The notes beneath the pieces are model-generated. The model was not told the origin of the DNA. It made no database searches and was given only the letters and a program-made list of their open reading frames with translations. Position numbers and translations under genes: made by a program. Of a DNA stretch of 64,000 nt, positions 13,101-25,841 are shown piece after piece. Within the stretch, counting starts at the first letter, position 1. The number at the start of each line of letters is the position of its first letter. Source of the DNA: Rhynochetos jubatus (Eukaryota; Chordata; Aves; Eurypygiformes; Rhynochetidae); assembly GCA_027574665.1 (NCBI GenBank), contig CM050651.1:10851501-10915500 (forward strand). Reading direction: 5' to 3'.

Positions 13101-16100
13101 GCAATCCTTAGACCCACAGTTCACCTCAAACATATGAAGTTACAGTTGTGCATGCAAAGCTTCGGAATCACTTGCATGAATCTGTACAAACCACATATTA
13201 GAGTATTTAAAGTTGAATTTCAAAATTGATTGCCACAGTATATTTATTTTGGCTCTCTGCTTTATGTGAACTTGGCAGACATGAAGCCTGTATCACTACT
13301 TTACAGTTTTTTTATGAAACTTCAGTAGAAGATTTTTAGCATATAAAGTCCTTACCAGCCTCCCCTAAACATTGTGTGGAAATGAACCCAAACCTGCTTA
13401 AATATGATGTATACATGAAACAGCAAGTACAGGTTTCTGAAACAGAAATTAAGGTACTCCTTAAAATAACCAACACACATAACTTGGCATTTAATTACTA
13501 GAAAAGAATGTGTTTTGTCTCAAAAATGACTATAAGCAGAAAAATGATCACCTGTGAACATGTTGTTACTTAACTGGTGTCTTCTCAAAAATTTACTACT
13601 TGGTACAGAAATCCTCTGCCTGTCATAACTGGTTTAACTTGCAATTACCTAAACAAGATCCTCCTGTGAGCCCATTTCCTAAGCTGTTCAAGTAGATAGT
13701 TTTACAGAAGTTAACTTCAGACTGAAGAATCAAGAAGGGACAGGTTTTCATTACTAACTTCCTATATTCAGATATCTGTTTAAAAAACAGCTTTCACCAC
13801 TGTTTCCCCTCAGTCACAAGTCCTGACGATGAACTACCATGATCTGGTATCTCAGATTCCTCTTGTATTTGAGATCAGCTCTTGACTGTAGGGTTTTGGT
13901 GCTGCAATTCGACTGCGTCCTAGTTCTCTTTCCCTCTTACTTTGAAACGGGCTATTGGGCCTGTCTCTTAGACAATAAGATAAATAATAGCTGTTCAGTT
14001 TATTGTATTTGAAGGTCATTTTTCACTCCACCTTCAGCAATGTCTATTCACAAGCTGACCAACATCTGTTGTTTAGAAACCGTAAATTCTTTACGGGAAA
14101 ATAATTGAATCACTAGACAGAGGAACACCAATATGAAATACATTGCCATTAATTCCCTTCCCTGCTTCCAAAGTTCACAATCTGCTTGGAGAGGTTTGTT
14201 AGAATGATGTATGTATTTAATTTAATCTAAATGGGAAATACAATAGGTTCCAAAATGTTAGGCATACCATGGCCATTATTACCACGTATTAGCTGTGATC
14301 CACAATATGACCCCACATTTCCCGATAATATAAGGATTTCTATTTCTCCACAGTTTATTATTTTTCTTCTTCCATCTTAATTCACACATAACTGCATATA
14401 TCTTCATTATACAACAGGAAGATTAGAACACCTTGTTCTCTGTCCTCCTGGCAGCCCCTATAACGACTGCTTTCAGACAGGCAAAAGCTGGAGATCAATG
14501 AAGGGAGAAAGGTTTTATTACCGCTGTAAAACTCTTCCCTTGAGAACCCAAGTTGCTTTTATCTTGAGTTGCTGGATAGCACATGTGACAAAAATTTTAA
14601 GAACAACATTGGCATCCTATTATAATTAAATAAGCTCCTATTAAGCTCCCAAGCATGCTGTCCAAGCAATCCAAAGACTCCTCTTGCTATGGATAACCGT
14701 TCCAACTTCCACATCACACATACCTAAGTACAAGCCAATTGCAACCACTGTTTCTGTGACTTCTACAACTGCTTGGTTCCAACTGGTACTCAACTTCATT
14801 AGTAGTGAGGTGCATTCCATTTCTGGTTTGGATTAGCCAGTGTTCAGTTTCAAGACATTGTTCCTCATTATGTTTTGCTCTGTAAAGTCCCTAGAAGTCA
14901 CTACATGAACGGAGGGATACAATCGCGTCTTGTTATTCATTTTCAGGGGTTAAATTCAGAACTCTAAGAATCTTACTGCAGGACACAGACATTTTTTATG
15001 TCATTTTTAGCCCAGCAGTGATCATTATCCAATATAATTCCACTGATCCTTTTCACTCCCTCCATTCTAAACGGGAGCTCACCCTATTTTAAGTATAATC
15101 CTCAGTCTTCATTTCTAGAAACAGAGATGTTGCATTTGGCAAATTTAATGTATTTGATATGCAATCAATCTAACAATATATTCTTACAACACTGCACTGC
15201 TAAGGGCAATACACTACTCTCACAGTGCATAACCAGCTATTGCTATGCAACTCAGGCATAGAATACATCAAGAAAATGAAAAGCAAATGCAATTCCAGTG
15301 GTATGCAATACACTCATTCTTGCCCTACAATTCACACAGCTGTTGAAAAAAATTAAGATAGGAACCACTACAATCCAGCCAGAGCATGAACTAAATCATA
15401 GCTCATTCCTCATTTAGTCTTCCAAAGCCTCTTACATAGTTTTTAGGACTCATATCAGGTCCAGTAGGTGCCAACTGCGTTGCAAAACATCCTTGAAGAT
15501 AAAAATTACAATGCTGTGCAAGTTGTGCTATGGAAATCCAATAAAGAACTTGTGAGATGTCCAAGATGTTGAAAAACCCAAACCAATCAGTACTTAGTCA
15601 TACTTCCTGTCAGTTCAGAATTGCTGGTGTGATGCTGGTGACCATTTTCATAGAATCATATTCCACTGTGAACATACCAAATGGGTCAATACTCCTCATC
15701 TGAGAGATGCAGAGATACTCAAATTGGCTTAGGTAGCCTCTTTGCCAAGAGGTAGGGCATTGTAACCCCAGTATAATTTACTGGTTGGGAGCTAGCTTGG
15801 TTCGGTGCGAGCCTTGCTATTTCTGTAGAGTTCTGAGCTGTTCTGATCAAGTGAATATTCTACAAATGCTGTAGCAATGTTAACAAGTCCCCCAGTGTAA
15901 TTTTTTGGATATCACTAAGACTGTCCACATTCCAACAGAATAAAGACTGTTAACTGCAACTTTTCTCGTTGTTCAGGACTGGAACATATGTTCCATTATG
16001 AAAAGGAAATAATTATCACACTAGGTGTCCACAAACTTCAATTTTGTTTTCTCTAGCTTCTAACACTGCCCTGCACACTCACATTAATACATCTAACACG

Positions 16101-16673
16101 GTCAAGCCTACGCTTAGCTGTCATCTATTTACTTTTAGCGTCTACCTCCTAAGGCCCACTTTATCTTCTGACTGCAGTGTAAACGAAAACCTCATCTCAA
16201 AACGAACTATATAAAATACAACCTGTAAATATTCTTATTTAGGCAAAGATAAAGAAATATTCTTTCTCTCTTCCATCTTCTTGGATGTCATTCTTTTCCT
16301 TGGACTGCAAGCTGTATCTTAAAAGACTACCCTTCACCATGTTACGTGGAAGAAGGGTTTTTTGTGGACTGCTACATATAGACAATTTATTTCTGCAAAA
16401 CGGACACTACTTTTTCATTATGAAATAGGGAGAGTACTGCACTTAGATTTGGGGTTTTTTTTCTCCCCTCCCCCAAACACAGTATGCTTTAGTGAAGATT
16501 CAGTTTTATCATCATTTTATACCCTTAAAGATACAGCTTTGCACTTACAGGTTCCTACACAGAAACTGTCAAATACAATGAAACGATGGGAGTGGAGGGC
16601 GTGAGACTTTAGCAACCACCAGTATCTCTCCCCCTAAAAAATTCTATGAGTGTTACTGATATAAAGCTGTAGC
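10193..16673. other. Non-coding sequence, no gene recognised
   Basis: Long AT-rich stretch without recognisable exons, RNA genes or mobile elements. An open frame at 12518-12703 on the plus strand was inspected and has no recognisable protein signature. Confidence 0.55.
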
Positions 16674-16697
16674 AAAAAAAAAAAAAAAAAAAAAAAA
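16674..16697 (+). repeat. Poly(A) tract of 24
   Basis: Twenty-four uninterrupted A on the plus strand. I do not recognise a retroposed gene or SINE immediately upstream, so this is either a simple homopolymer or the tail of something too decayed to identify by eye. Confidence 0.9.
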
Positions 16698-19600
16698 GTT
16701 TAAGCCTGTGCCTTGAAGGCATTTTAAGTAGTTAAACACCACTGTCCATTTCTCCTCTAAGCACAGCAGGAAAAGAAGGGATTCTTTCCTAAATCCAAAC
16801 CCCATTATTAAAATTACTTCCCAAGAGGTCTTTGCCTGAACAAGACTTTCAACCAGCTTCCTCATGGACAGATGTAGATTAGTGTATCTGTCCTCAAGTG
16901 ATGGATTCCTGTCTTCACCATTCATAATTTAAACCTGCCATTCTCACACAAATCATGCCACAATGCAATCAAGCATACAATATTCATTGCCCAAACCAAA
17001 TGTAGCAGGGACTGCTCTTAACCTTTTCAGTTTGTCACCTTCTCTTGAAGCTGTTCTTTTAGGAAAAAAATTATCAGCTACTAATAGACATGCCAGTCTG
17101 CAGGTTAATAGAAGTGAAAGAACAAGTGACACTTGGCTAGCCTTGGTAAGGTTTAATCACAAACATATCAGAGGAAGGCATTTATTTATATGCACAGGTG
17201 CACACAAAACACCATTTAACTTGCTTTGAAAGCACATAAATGGATTGACAGTTTATACCAAACAGCTCCATATGAAAAAAAAAATCTGCAATATTCTGTT
17301 CTAAAAAGAACTATTTGTGGAAACAAGTTCAGTTCTAACAAGAAGTTTGACACTAGTTTGACTAGTGATGTACTATTTAGAGATGAGAGGGGTACGGTAC
17401 AGTAGTAAACTCTCAGAAGTACAGAACTCTGCTCCTACTGTGCCAATAAGCCCACTTCAAGGGCCACCATTACGTTACCTGTGCCTCTTTTGTTATCCAC
17501 AAGCTGGAGATACGCATTACATTTTTACTTTTCCACTTCTAAGAGTGTAATAACAGAGTTGGACTGAAAGTAACATGAAAAGCTGATACATGCAATTTCA
17601 TGTCAAGCTTTCATTTAACGCATGTACTAGAAATCCACAGTTAAACAGAAAATCCAAACACTATTCAAAATTCCTTTCTTTTTAAAGATGCAAAGAACCA
17701 CCTTAAATTTCAACGTTTGTTTTCCATTTCCTCACTTTCCTTCCCCTTGAAAATGAACTCAGTTTGCAACATTTATGAGGAAAAAATTAAAAGAGTAATA
17801 AAATGTAAGAAAAGAATGCAAGATCAAGGTATCTAAGACAACAACAGCATAGACAGGACTTGGCTGAGGATACAGTTGTTCCTTTAAATAGCAGTTCTTC
17901 TCAAGCATATCCATATATCAAGAATATACGTAACAAGGGATGAAAAAGTCACAGACAGCATTTGACAATTATAAAAAGTAAAAACCTCCATCTGGAGAGC
18001 TGGCCCTTTTTGTGTCAAGTACCTGTTGCACTCCAGGTGTCAGAAGTATGCAAACAGAATACTTTAACCATGAAAAGTCTGAGTGAAGTGCTATTTATGA
18101 CCCACTTACCATACGTTTCCCAGCAAGTCTTTCTCCTTTAATATTAAAGGAAAAACTTTTCCTGGAAGACCAGCCAAATAAATATGAAGAGGCATTCTTT
18201 ACTTCCAGCTTCAGAAGTGTGTAAGTTGGGGGGAGGGGTAGAATTTGACTTAGAAGAACATGCTATCACAGTTGAACAGCAAAGCCTTAAGCATAACAAA
18301 ATTTCATGTAATGCTACCGATTTCAAGAGGACTGTGCTTATTTAACTTGCTATACTGGAAAACAAAGGGAAGACAACTCATAGGACTTAATGACTGCAGC
18401 TGGACTGCTTGAATTCATAGAAAACACCAGTAAACCTCAAAAATGTCTGTACAGTTTGCTCCTATTTTGAAACACAACCCACAATAACTGACAGTAAACA
18501 GCAGGTTTTAAGGTGAACATCACTCAATCTTCAAGAAAAAGCATAGGAAGGATGACCAGTTGATTATATTTAATATGCTTCTTTCTAATGAATCTGGTAA
18601 TCCATAATACAAGATTCGACAAGGAAGTAAGGCACACCTTTACAAGTTAATAAGCAAAGTAAAAATATTGGGCCATATTTTACTGATCTGAATGACAACA
18701 GGAGCACAAATGATGTTTTTGATGAACTTGCACAAATCCTTTAGATCCAGATTACCATACTTTCTAAAATGAACCTTAGAGCCCAGATGCACATCAGCTG
18801 GATCAGGACCCTGTGAAACCTGTCTGGGTTGTGTCATATATAAAAAAAAAAAGCAGTGTGCCTGAACCACTGCCAGAATTCAGAGATACCTTTTGGCTCG
18901 GTAAGTACACCGACTGAGGACATAGCAAGGTTAGCAAGATGTCTGGCAGTCCCTGAAAATACTCAAAGGAGACATGATAGCAAGCTTTGTATGCTGGGGG
19001 AGTGGGTGGGTGTGGAGCAGAAAGAGAAATAAATATTTCCAAAAATTAAACCATGATAGGCTCAGAAACAGTATTCACTGCATGCCTAACAGAACTAATC
19101 AATAAATGGTATCCCATGGATAAAATGTTGAACAGATGTAACAAAAAAATCTAAAGATGCTTTGGGCAAATATTGCCAAAAGATGAAATAAGCCATCTAG
19201 CCATAAAGATTTCAACAAAAATGCACTGAAGGTGTATTGGAGGCCACTAAAAATACTGAAAATGCTCTTGGCTAAACTGTTCCGTGCTTGCGGGGATGAA
19301 CACAGCATAACTACCACTCCCTTCGTATGCGTAGCCAGTACATCAGTCAGTGACATCTTTCTTTCCTGGGGAATATATCCAGCTGAAAGGCAGCCAGCAC
19401 AAGGCAAGAATAGCTTCCATATGAATAATGTGCCTTCCTCTGCTCAATCCTGAAGGGATTCAAAGGCATGGCATTTTGGACCCCACAGTGCTCCACAAAT
19501 CCACTAAAGATATTTGCTGTACTAGAGGGAAATCAGATAACATTATTTTGGCCTGTTCCTTTGATGACATAATACAATCATGGAAAAAGATACAATTTCA

Positions 19601-20532
19601 TCCCTTGTGTTTTGTCCTTGACAACACTGCGACTGCTTTACAAACACTTACTTTGATTTTCTGGAGACCTAATCTGACATACCTGGCCCAGCCTCAAAAC
19701 ACAGTGCTTGTTCATTGAGCAGGCAAAAATCTCTGGAGGGAGCTCTGAAAAAACATCTCTGTGCTTTAGATAATTAATCTTTTAACCAATATATTCTCTT
19801 TGATATAGCATTACTGTCTCCGTAAATTTCAAGTAAAAAGGTTACAGTGTTTTTAAACACAAACTCATTCTGTAACTGTCCTGTACTATGAGTTTCTGGT
19901 CATCTTCCTCTGAAAACAAAATGAACCAAAACTTTGTCATTTTCATTCTACATCTTTTATTTACTCAGAAATATTATTATAATGAGAACTTAATAACTTT
20001 GAAATATTTTTATTTTTCATCTTTTAAAGTTGTGTTTGATGTTAACACTTTTCTAAAATTTCATTCAAAGTCACTTATTTAATCAGAGGATTTTTCTTCT
20101 GTATTTATATGAATTCCTTTTGGATTAGGAGTTACATATTTCTAAATAAAACAAGCCATATGTGAAGATAGACCATTACCATCAAGTTTACTGAGGAAAT
20201 AGATCATGTTGTGACTTAGGGTTAAAATTACCTAAAGCAGATGGCTAAATTACCCTTCTTTTCCAGGACTTCAAATTAGATTAATCTACAATTATTCTTG
20301 CAGGTTTTGTTTGTTCACAACACATTTTGTTCATGTTTTAAGGATTTTCACCACTAATGGAATACTGAAGTCCTGAAACCTACCCAGGCAGCTTTTCGAG
20401 CAACCAGCCACAACGCTAAGTCATATATATGTCAACTCACTACAGACCACACACTCTGTCCCTCAGCCTGCAAAGTACCTCAGTACATTGTGCTCAGCTT
20501 TGCCTCTAATGCAACTTCTTCCATTGATTGAG
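16698..20532. other. Non-coding sequence, no gene recognised
   Basis: AT-rich sequence. It includes a 7-bp inverted repeat (CACTAGT / ACTAGTG, 17351-17367, spacer TTG) and plus-strand G-rich patches near 18227-18237 and 18994-19016 that fall short of a full quadruplex pattern. Overlapping open frames at 19099-19718 on both strands show no known domain and no convincing splice sites. Confidence 0.55.
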
Positions 20533-20557
20533 GAATGATCCTCAACCAGGATCATTC
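20533..20557. repeat. Perfect 10-bp inverted repeat (hairpin)
   Basis: GAATGATCCT (20533-20542) and AGGATCATTC (20548-20557) are exact reverse complements separated by CAACC. The stem does not extend further. No T tract or other terminator context applies in a eukaryotic genome, and the hairpin is too short for a microRNA precursor. Confidence 0.8.
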
Positions 20558-23049
20558 ATGTTCCAGAGAACTGAAAGCTGCCTGTAGAACTACAGATTCT
20601 GTAACATTCCTATTTAATTGTGCTAAATGCTACTTGTGCTCTAGAGAGCCTGAAGACCTCACCTTGTACGTAAGTGAAGCTGCGTGTCTGTAAAGGTAGC
20701 TGCAGCAAATATCTTTGTCAAAACAATTTGGATTAAGATTTGTTTTGGTCACACTGATTTACTGATGAACCCTCATTTTAATGCAAAGCAACATTAGTGC
20801 TTATAAATACCTTTGATTGTGACTCCCTTCAGAAAATTTATCACTCAGTCATCTGGCTGCAGGGGTAAAGGGGCAGATGCCTCTTATCTCCAAGATAGGG
20901 ACTCCTTAAACACAAGCTAGATGCAAAAGCAACACACCTCTGCCTACCATCAGCCAAGATGATGCGCAGGAAGGTTACAAGTCTGCTCCCTGCTGATCGG
21001 TTAGTTTTCTCCATTTCGTGACAACTTATTGCGCAGATAGAAAAGGGCATAAAAACCCAAAGCAGATTTTTTCACCTGAGCCACACACATACAAGACTCC
21101 GGAAAAACTGGTATGTAGACCTGAGCATGGGTGCATGTGTTTCTGAAGCTACTTTTGACAACAACCTAACGCTTAACAGGTGCATCAGCGTAAATCAAGA
21201 ACTGATTTATTATGGACAACAAATGGTCCTTCCACAACAACATTCTCGGTTTATCATATTATAATTGAAGAGTGGCCTCTCTACAGCAAACCAATATGCC
21301 AAGCCAGATGGCATATACTTCTCAGAGCTTCAGACATCAGAAAACCACAGCTCGACCTTTGAAGCTAACCAGATTGCTCTTAAGTGTACCGGATTTAAAG
21401 AGCGAGCTTTCACAAACCTGGAGAACATAACCCAACTTCAGTTAAAAATCAGCTAGGCTTAACCAGGCATGCAACGCATACTGGCAGTGAGGAGTGGCTG
21501 GACTTTAAAAACTGTTCTTGCACTCACTTGAACTTTTAGCATTGGACCCATCGTAGCTTAACATTCAGTTTATTTGCTCCTGCAGAGTTAGGTGTTTGCG
21601 ACAGTATCGTGCATTTTCCTCTCAATGAATAGATGTCAAAAATACAGAGCTACAAATAAAAGTTACAATATTTAAAAACAGACAGATATGCCTAACTCCA
21701 GGCAGCATTACAATTTTTTTCTTCCCCAAGGTTTTGCATCATTGTCCATCTGAACATTAAACTGTAGCTCTGTTTTCAGCCACTCCATCACATCTCCGCG
21801 TGGGAGAAATGAGAAGTGTCAAGAGCCACTGAACACAGAATTTCCACAGTTGATCAACCCATCACTACTCAGAACAGATGTTCTTGTAATCATGGTGCAC
21901 TGGGAAAACATCAGTACATTCAGTAGCGCCTCTTACTCCTTACACTGTTCTCTTGTTAGACATAGCTCTTCGATATCTAAAATCCGGGGATTTGATTTCT
22001 TACAAGAAACGGATCAGGTAAACCACAACATTTCCAAGGGAAAGTGAACCTTAACACAGCTTACACTGCTGAAGAGTTACACAGCCTTGTAATTTAGAAA
22101 AACAAGTTAGATTATTTATGAGAATTAGGATGCAGGAAAAAGAAAAGACTCCTGGAAAAAAAAAAAGCAACCTGCACAGGTCACATCTACTCTAAGACTT
22201 CTAAAGGCACCAGGTTATTGTATTTTTCCTGTCATACTTCATTCTTCACTACTTCTATAATAATCGTATCATATAGATACACACCTTTCATACTATTAGA
22301 AGCAAATTTTCCTTTTCAGTGTGTATCTAGAACATCAGAATAGTTGGGGGGGTGTAGGGGTGTGGAATATTCCAATATATTAAAGGGAAAAAAGTGATCT
22401 CTGAACAACAACCCCTCAAAACAAAGATCTTTAAGGGTGATTTTGTCTCACATAAAATTCCCATTACATTTAAGGGGGGGAAATAGCAAAAACAAGTGTT
22501 AAGAGTATTAAATGAAGAAGCGATATGACTTGCAAATATTGCCATCTACCAAAAACCTCCCTTCCAATCACTGCTATGTATCTTTCAACACATTTTAGTA
22601 AAGAAATCATTACAAAATTCTTGAAGAACACCATCAGATGCCTGTGAATTCCAACAACTGTAACAGCTACTACAGAAAGCAGAATGATCTCTATACTGTA
22701 AGCAATTAAAGGAGCCTAAAGTATTTCCTAATGCAACTTGAAAATCCGTTCAATCTCTAACCAACAAGAAGTGCAGTATTTAACATGGAAAAAACTTCAG
22801 GAAGAGTTAAAATATTATTTCAGAGCATGTGACCTCTTAATACACTAAGACCCACAGGAGGCTCTGAAAGAAGAGTCAAATTACTAGCTGCTGAGATACT
22901 ACTGCTTCACTGTCAGCTTTATGTCTGGTGACACCAACCTTTCTCTATGTTACGTCACAAGCCAACCGGCACTGAAGACACCATTATTTTTCACAAGATA
23001 GTCCTGCCCACATTTCCACCCCTTTTGTACAGCCATGTCCCTAAAAAGT

Positions 23050-23069
23050 AAAATAAATAAATAAATAAG
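23050..23069 (+). repeat. (AAAT)n microsatellite
   Basis: AAAT repeated about four to five times on the plus strand; a simple-sequence repeat with no other visible context. Confidence 0.8.
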
Positions 23070-23761
23070 ACAACTACAAAATCATCTCCAAACAATCTTG
23101 AATCCCTTCAGCAGTGCAGGCACGATCCAACTGCTTTTGGTTCAGGTTAAAAAAAAAAAACAAACCAAACCACCAAACATAAAAAACCACCACCAAATGC
23201 CCAGAGACTATGAAAGTGGTATCAAATGTAGGATGGTCTCTGATTCACAGATCAACAACAGCTGCAGAGTTCAGAAGATGCCTGAGTGCTGAGGACCAAC
23301 TTTGCCTCTACTTCCACAGGGTGACACCTGCCGAACTGGCCCTCTGGCTTCCTAGTCCCCTACAGCAGCTCCTGCAGGAGCATACGCTATGAGCTCATTT
23401 TGTGTGTACTGGTCATAAAAAATACCAGATGTTTCAAGAAGGAGAAAGAATGATTTAGAAAGAATGTATTTAAGCAAGGACAGTGTTTGAGGAAGCGAGC
23501 ATTAAGCAGATACCAAAATATTGTTTCAGTCTCAGCTGGTGAAAGGAGGAGGTGTGACATTTAATCATGCTGCAAGGTTAGTACTGTACACAGCAGCTGG
23601 CTGATACATCTTGTGGAAGGACAGCCTGCCAGGACTTTGCCTGAAAACTCCTTCTTGCCCTAGTATCAGTCACAGTAAGCAAACACCAGCTGAGTAGATT
23701 TTTATTTTGTGCTTTGTGCTGTGCACCGGCGTCAGGGCTGACACACCATGGGTTTGGGGTT

Positions 23762-23792
23762 TGATACTCCCACTCAGACAGTGGGAGTATCA
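23762..23792. repeat. Perfect 13-bp inverted repeat, 5-nt loop
   Basis: TGATACTCCCACT (23762-23774) and AGTGGGAGTATCA (23780-23792) are exact reverse complements with loop CAGAC. The flanks do not pair further, so the complete hairpin is only 31 nt. That is too short for a typical animal microRNA precursor. A 13-bp perfect stem with a fixed short loop is unlikely by chance in 64 kb. Confidence 0.88.
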
Positions 23793-25795
23793 TTAGTAGC
23801 CTCACAGCTCAGTTAAAGGAAAAGATCCAGGATTTTAGAAAACAAGACATGGGACAGTATCCTAAGCAATTACTCTAGGTCACAATTCACAGGTTACAAC
23901 AGATGACACAATGCAGTACCAGATGAAGGATGATCAACAACGCCAAGCAAACCAGCTTAGACTCTTCAGTGGCCACTAACTGCAGCAGGGATGCCACTAA
24001 TTAGACATGGAAGGAAAGGATGCACTGTGCACTGTTTTGAAAATATACCATGATATAACATACTATTTGGCTGCCAGACTGAGGTTGGTATGTCTTCTAG
24101 CCCACCACAATGTATTCGTTTAGAATTTATGTACGATGCTGCTTATAATATTTAAAATTAGAATAAAACTTCTATATCCTCTTATCCCAGTAAGCAGCAA
24201 AAAGGCTCTTGACTGACAAATTTGGTGAAGGCTTCTAACCTTCAGCAACAGTGAAAGCTCTACAGTGTTGAAAAAAGCAAACATGCTGATTTGGTAACAG
24301 ACAACAGTTGCACATACTGTTCCAGTTCCCCTCAGAGGGATTTAAAGAAGCTCTGCTTTTATCTGACCAAAATAAACCAGAAGGACCAACACTGCACTTC
24401 ATATATTTTGTAGTGCCATGTCTATCTCTTGTAAAGTTCTCTACCTCTGTGTGTCTCAAGAACCCCATTGCCAGATGATACTGCGTGTTCACCCAACATT
24501 TACTGTTTTATGACCGGAAAAAAGAATCTGGCTGGTCTGCATAGTTTCTTGATAACATTCAGAGTTCAGTTCTAACACGACGTTTCACCTGTTCTTTAGG
24601 ATTTTGTTTATTCTATAATTATCCCTTATTATCCATAATTTCCCTTAAATTTAAAAGCTAAAATTTTCAGTTCAGATTATGATTAGAAACTAGTAAGTTT
24701 ATACGAAAAAAATTTGCAGATATAAACATTACCTCAAACACTAGAAACATGCAAAAATAAAGCATGCAAAAAGAAAACTTCCAGACCACTGATAAAGGGC
24801 AAGTGTTGTCACCTGCTGTTTCTAGGCCTCTCTGAACTGCTTCCCACCTCCCTCACTGCAAAAAAAAATTCAGGAAAATAACCATTTCTATTGTATTTTT
24901 CAGAAGACAAGCAAATAATTTCTTTTGCAGTATTTCAACCAACATCAGCAGTGACTACCACAAAGAGAAACATCTGAAGTCACAATAAGGGCAGATTCTT
25001 CTTCATTTCTGTTGTTACTTTTAGGAGACCTGAAAACAGTTGAGATCGGATACCAACTGAACCGCAGCCAGAAATTCCATCATTTACAGAAATGGATTTA
25101 CTAATTCGTTCTCAACACTGTTGCCAGATTTCCTTCTCTTTGGTACACTGTGCAGAGATAACTTAAACAGGATCCAGGTTCTGCATGACATAAGACACCC
25201 ATCCTGTTATGTTTCCATTGCTTACTAAATAGAAAAAGCACTGCAGTTCAAATTATCGTTTTACCAGGGGGAGAGGTGGGAGAGTGTTTGGTATTCCTGG
25301 GGGTCTGTCTTGCTTTTTGTTTTGTTTGTCGGTCTGTTTTACTTTGGGTTGGTTGGTTTGTTTTGGAGGGGGCACATTAGGGTTATTTTTGTTTAAATCT
25401 AGCCACTACTGATCAGAAAATCACAAAAACTAGTGATTAACTCAGTCTAAGTTGGTGACATACTGAAGAGCAATGAGGAACCAATCAAGCTATTTCCAAG
25501 AAGCATTTGTACAAGTTCATGTTCTGAGCCCACACTACCTGCTGAAAGAATACACAATATTTTTCATCAGTAGTTACTAAAAATACTTAGAATATACACC
25601 AAAAAAACACCCAAACCCCAGTTTTTTTAATATTATTGGTATTTAAGAGGCATTTGCTCATCAGTTTAAATATGCATTTCATTCTTATAATTACCTGGAA
25701 AAAAAAACCCAAACAAACCACACACTAAGTTCTCCCCTGTACACAACATCTCAGTGCCAGTTCTAACACCTATTGAATTTAGGATAAACTTTACT

Positions 25796-25841
25796 TCACC
25801 TGGGTCAGTCAGCTCTCACATAACTGAGCTGACCCAGGTGA
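25796..25841. repeat. Perfect 13-bp inverted repeat with E-box in each arm
   Basis: TCACCTGGGTCAG (25796-25808) and CTGACCCAGGTGA (25829-25841) are exact reverse complements around a 20-nt spacer. Each arm contains CACCTG/CAGGTG, the E-box bound by ZEB/SNAI zinc fingers and some bHLH factors. A shorter internal pair, CAGCTC (25810-25815) and GAGCTG (25826-25831), could form an alternative inner stem. Both regulatory and purely structural readings remain open. Confidence 0.88.

Noticed and set aside
16674..16697. Poly(A) tract considered as the tail of a retrocopy
   Set aside because: No coding remnant or SINE body was recognised immediately upstream.
18994..19016. G-rich patch considered as a G-quadruplex
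   Set aside because: Only three runs of three or more G; the fourth run has two.
19099..19718. Overlapping open frames on both strands suggesting a processed pseudogene
   Set aside because: Neither strand reads as a known protein, and no poly(A) tail or target-site duplication brackets the region.
23762..23792. Hairpin considered as a microRNA precursor
   Set aside because: The stem is 13 bp and flanks do not pair; vertebrate precursors need about 30 bp of imperfect stem.
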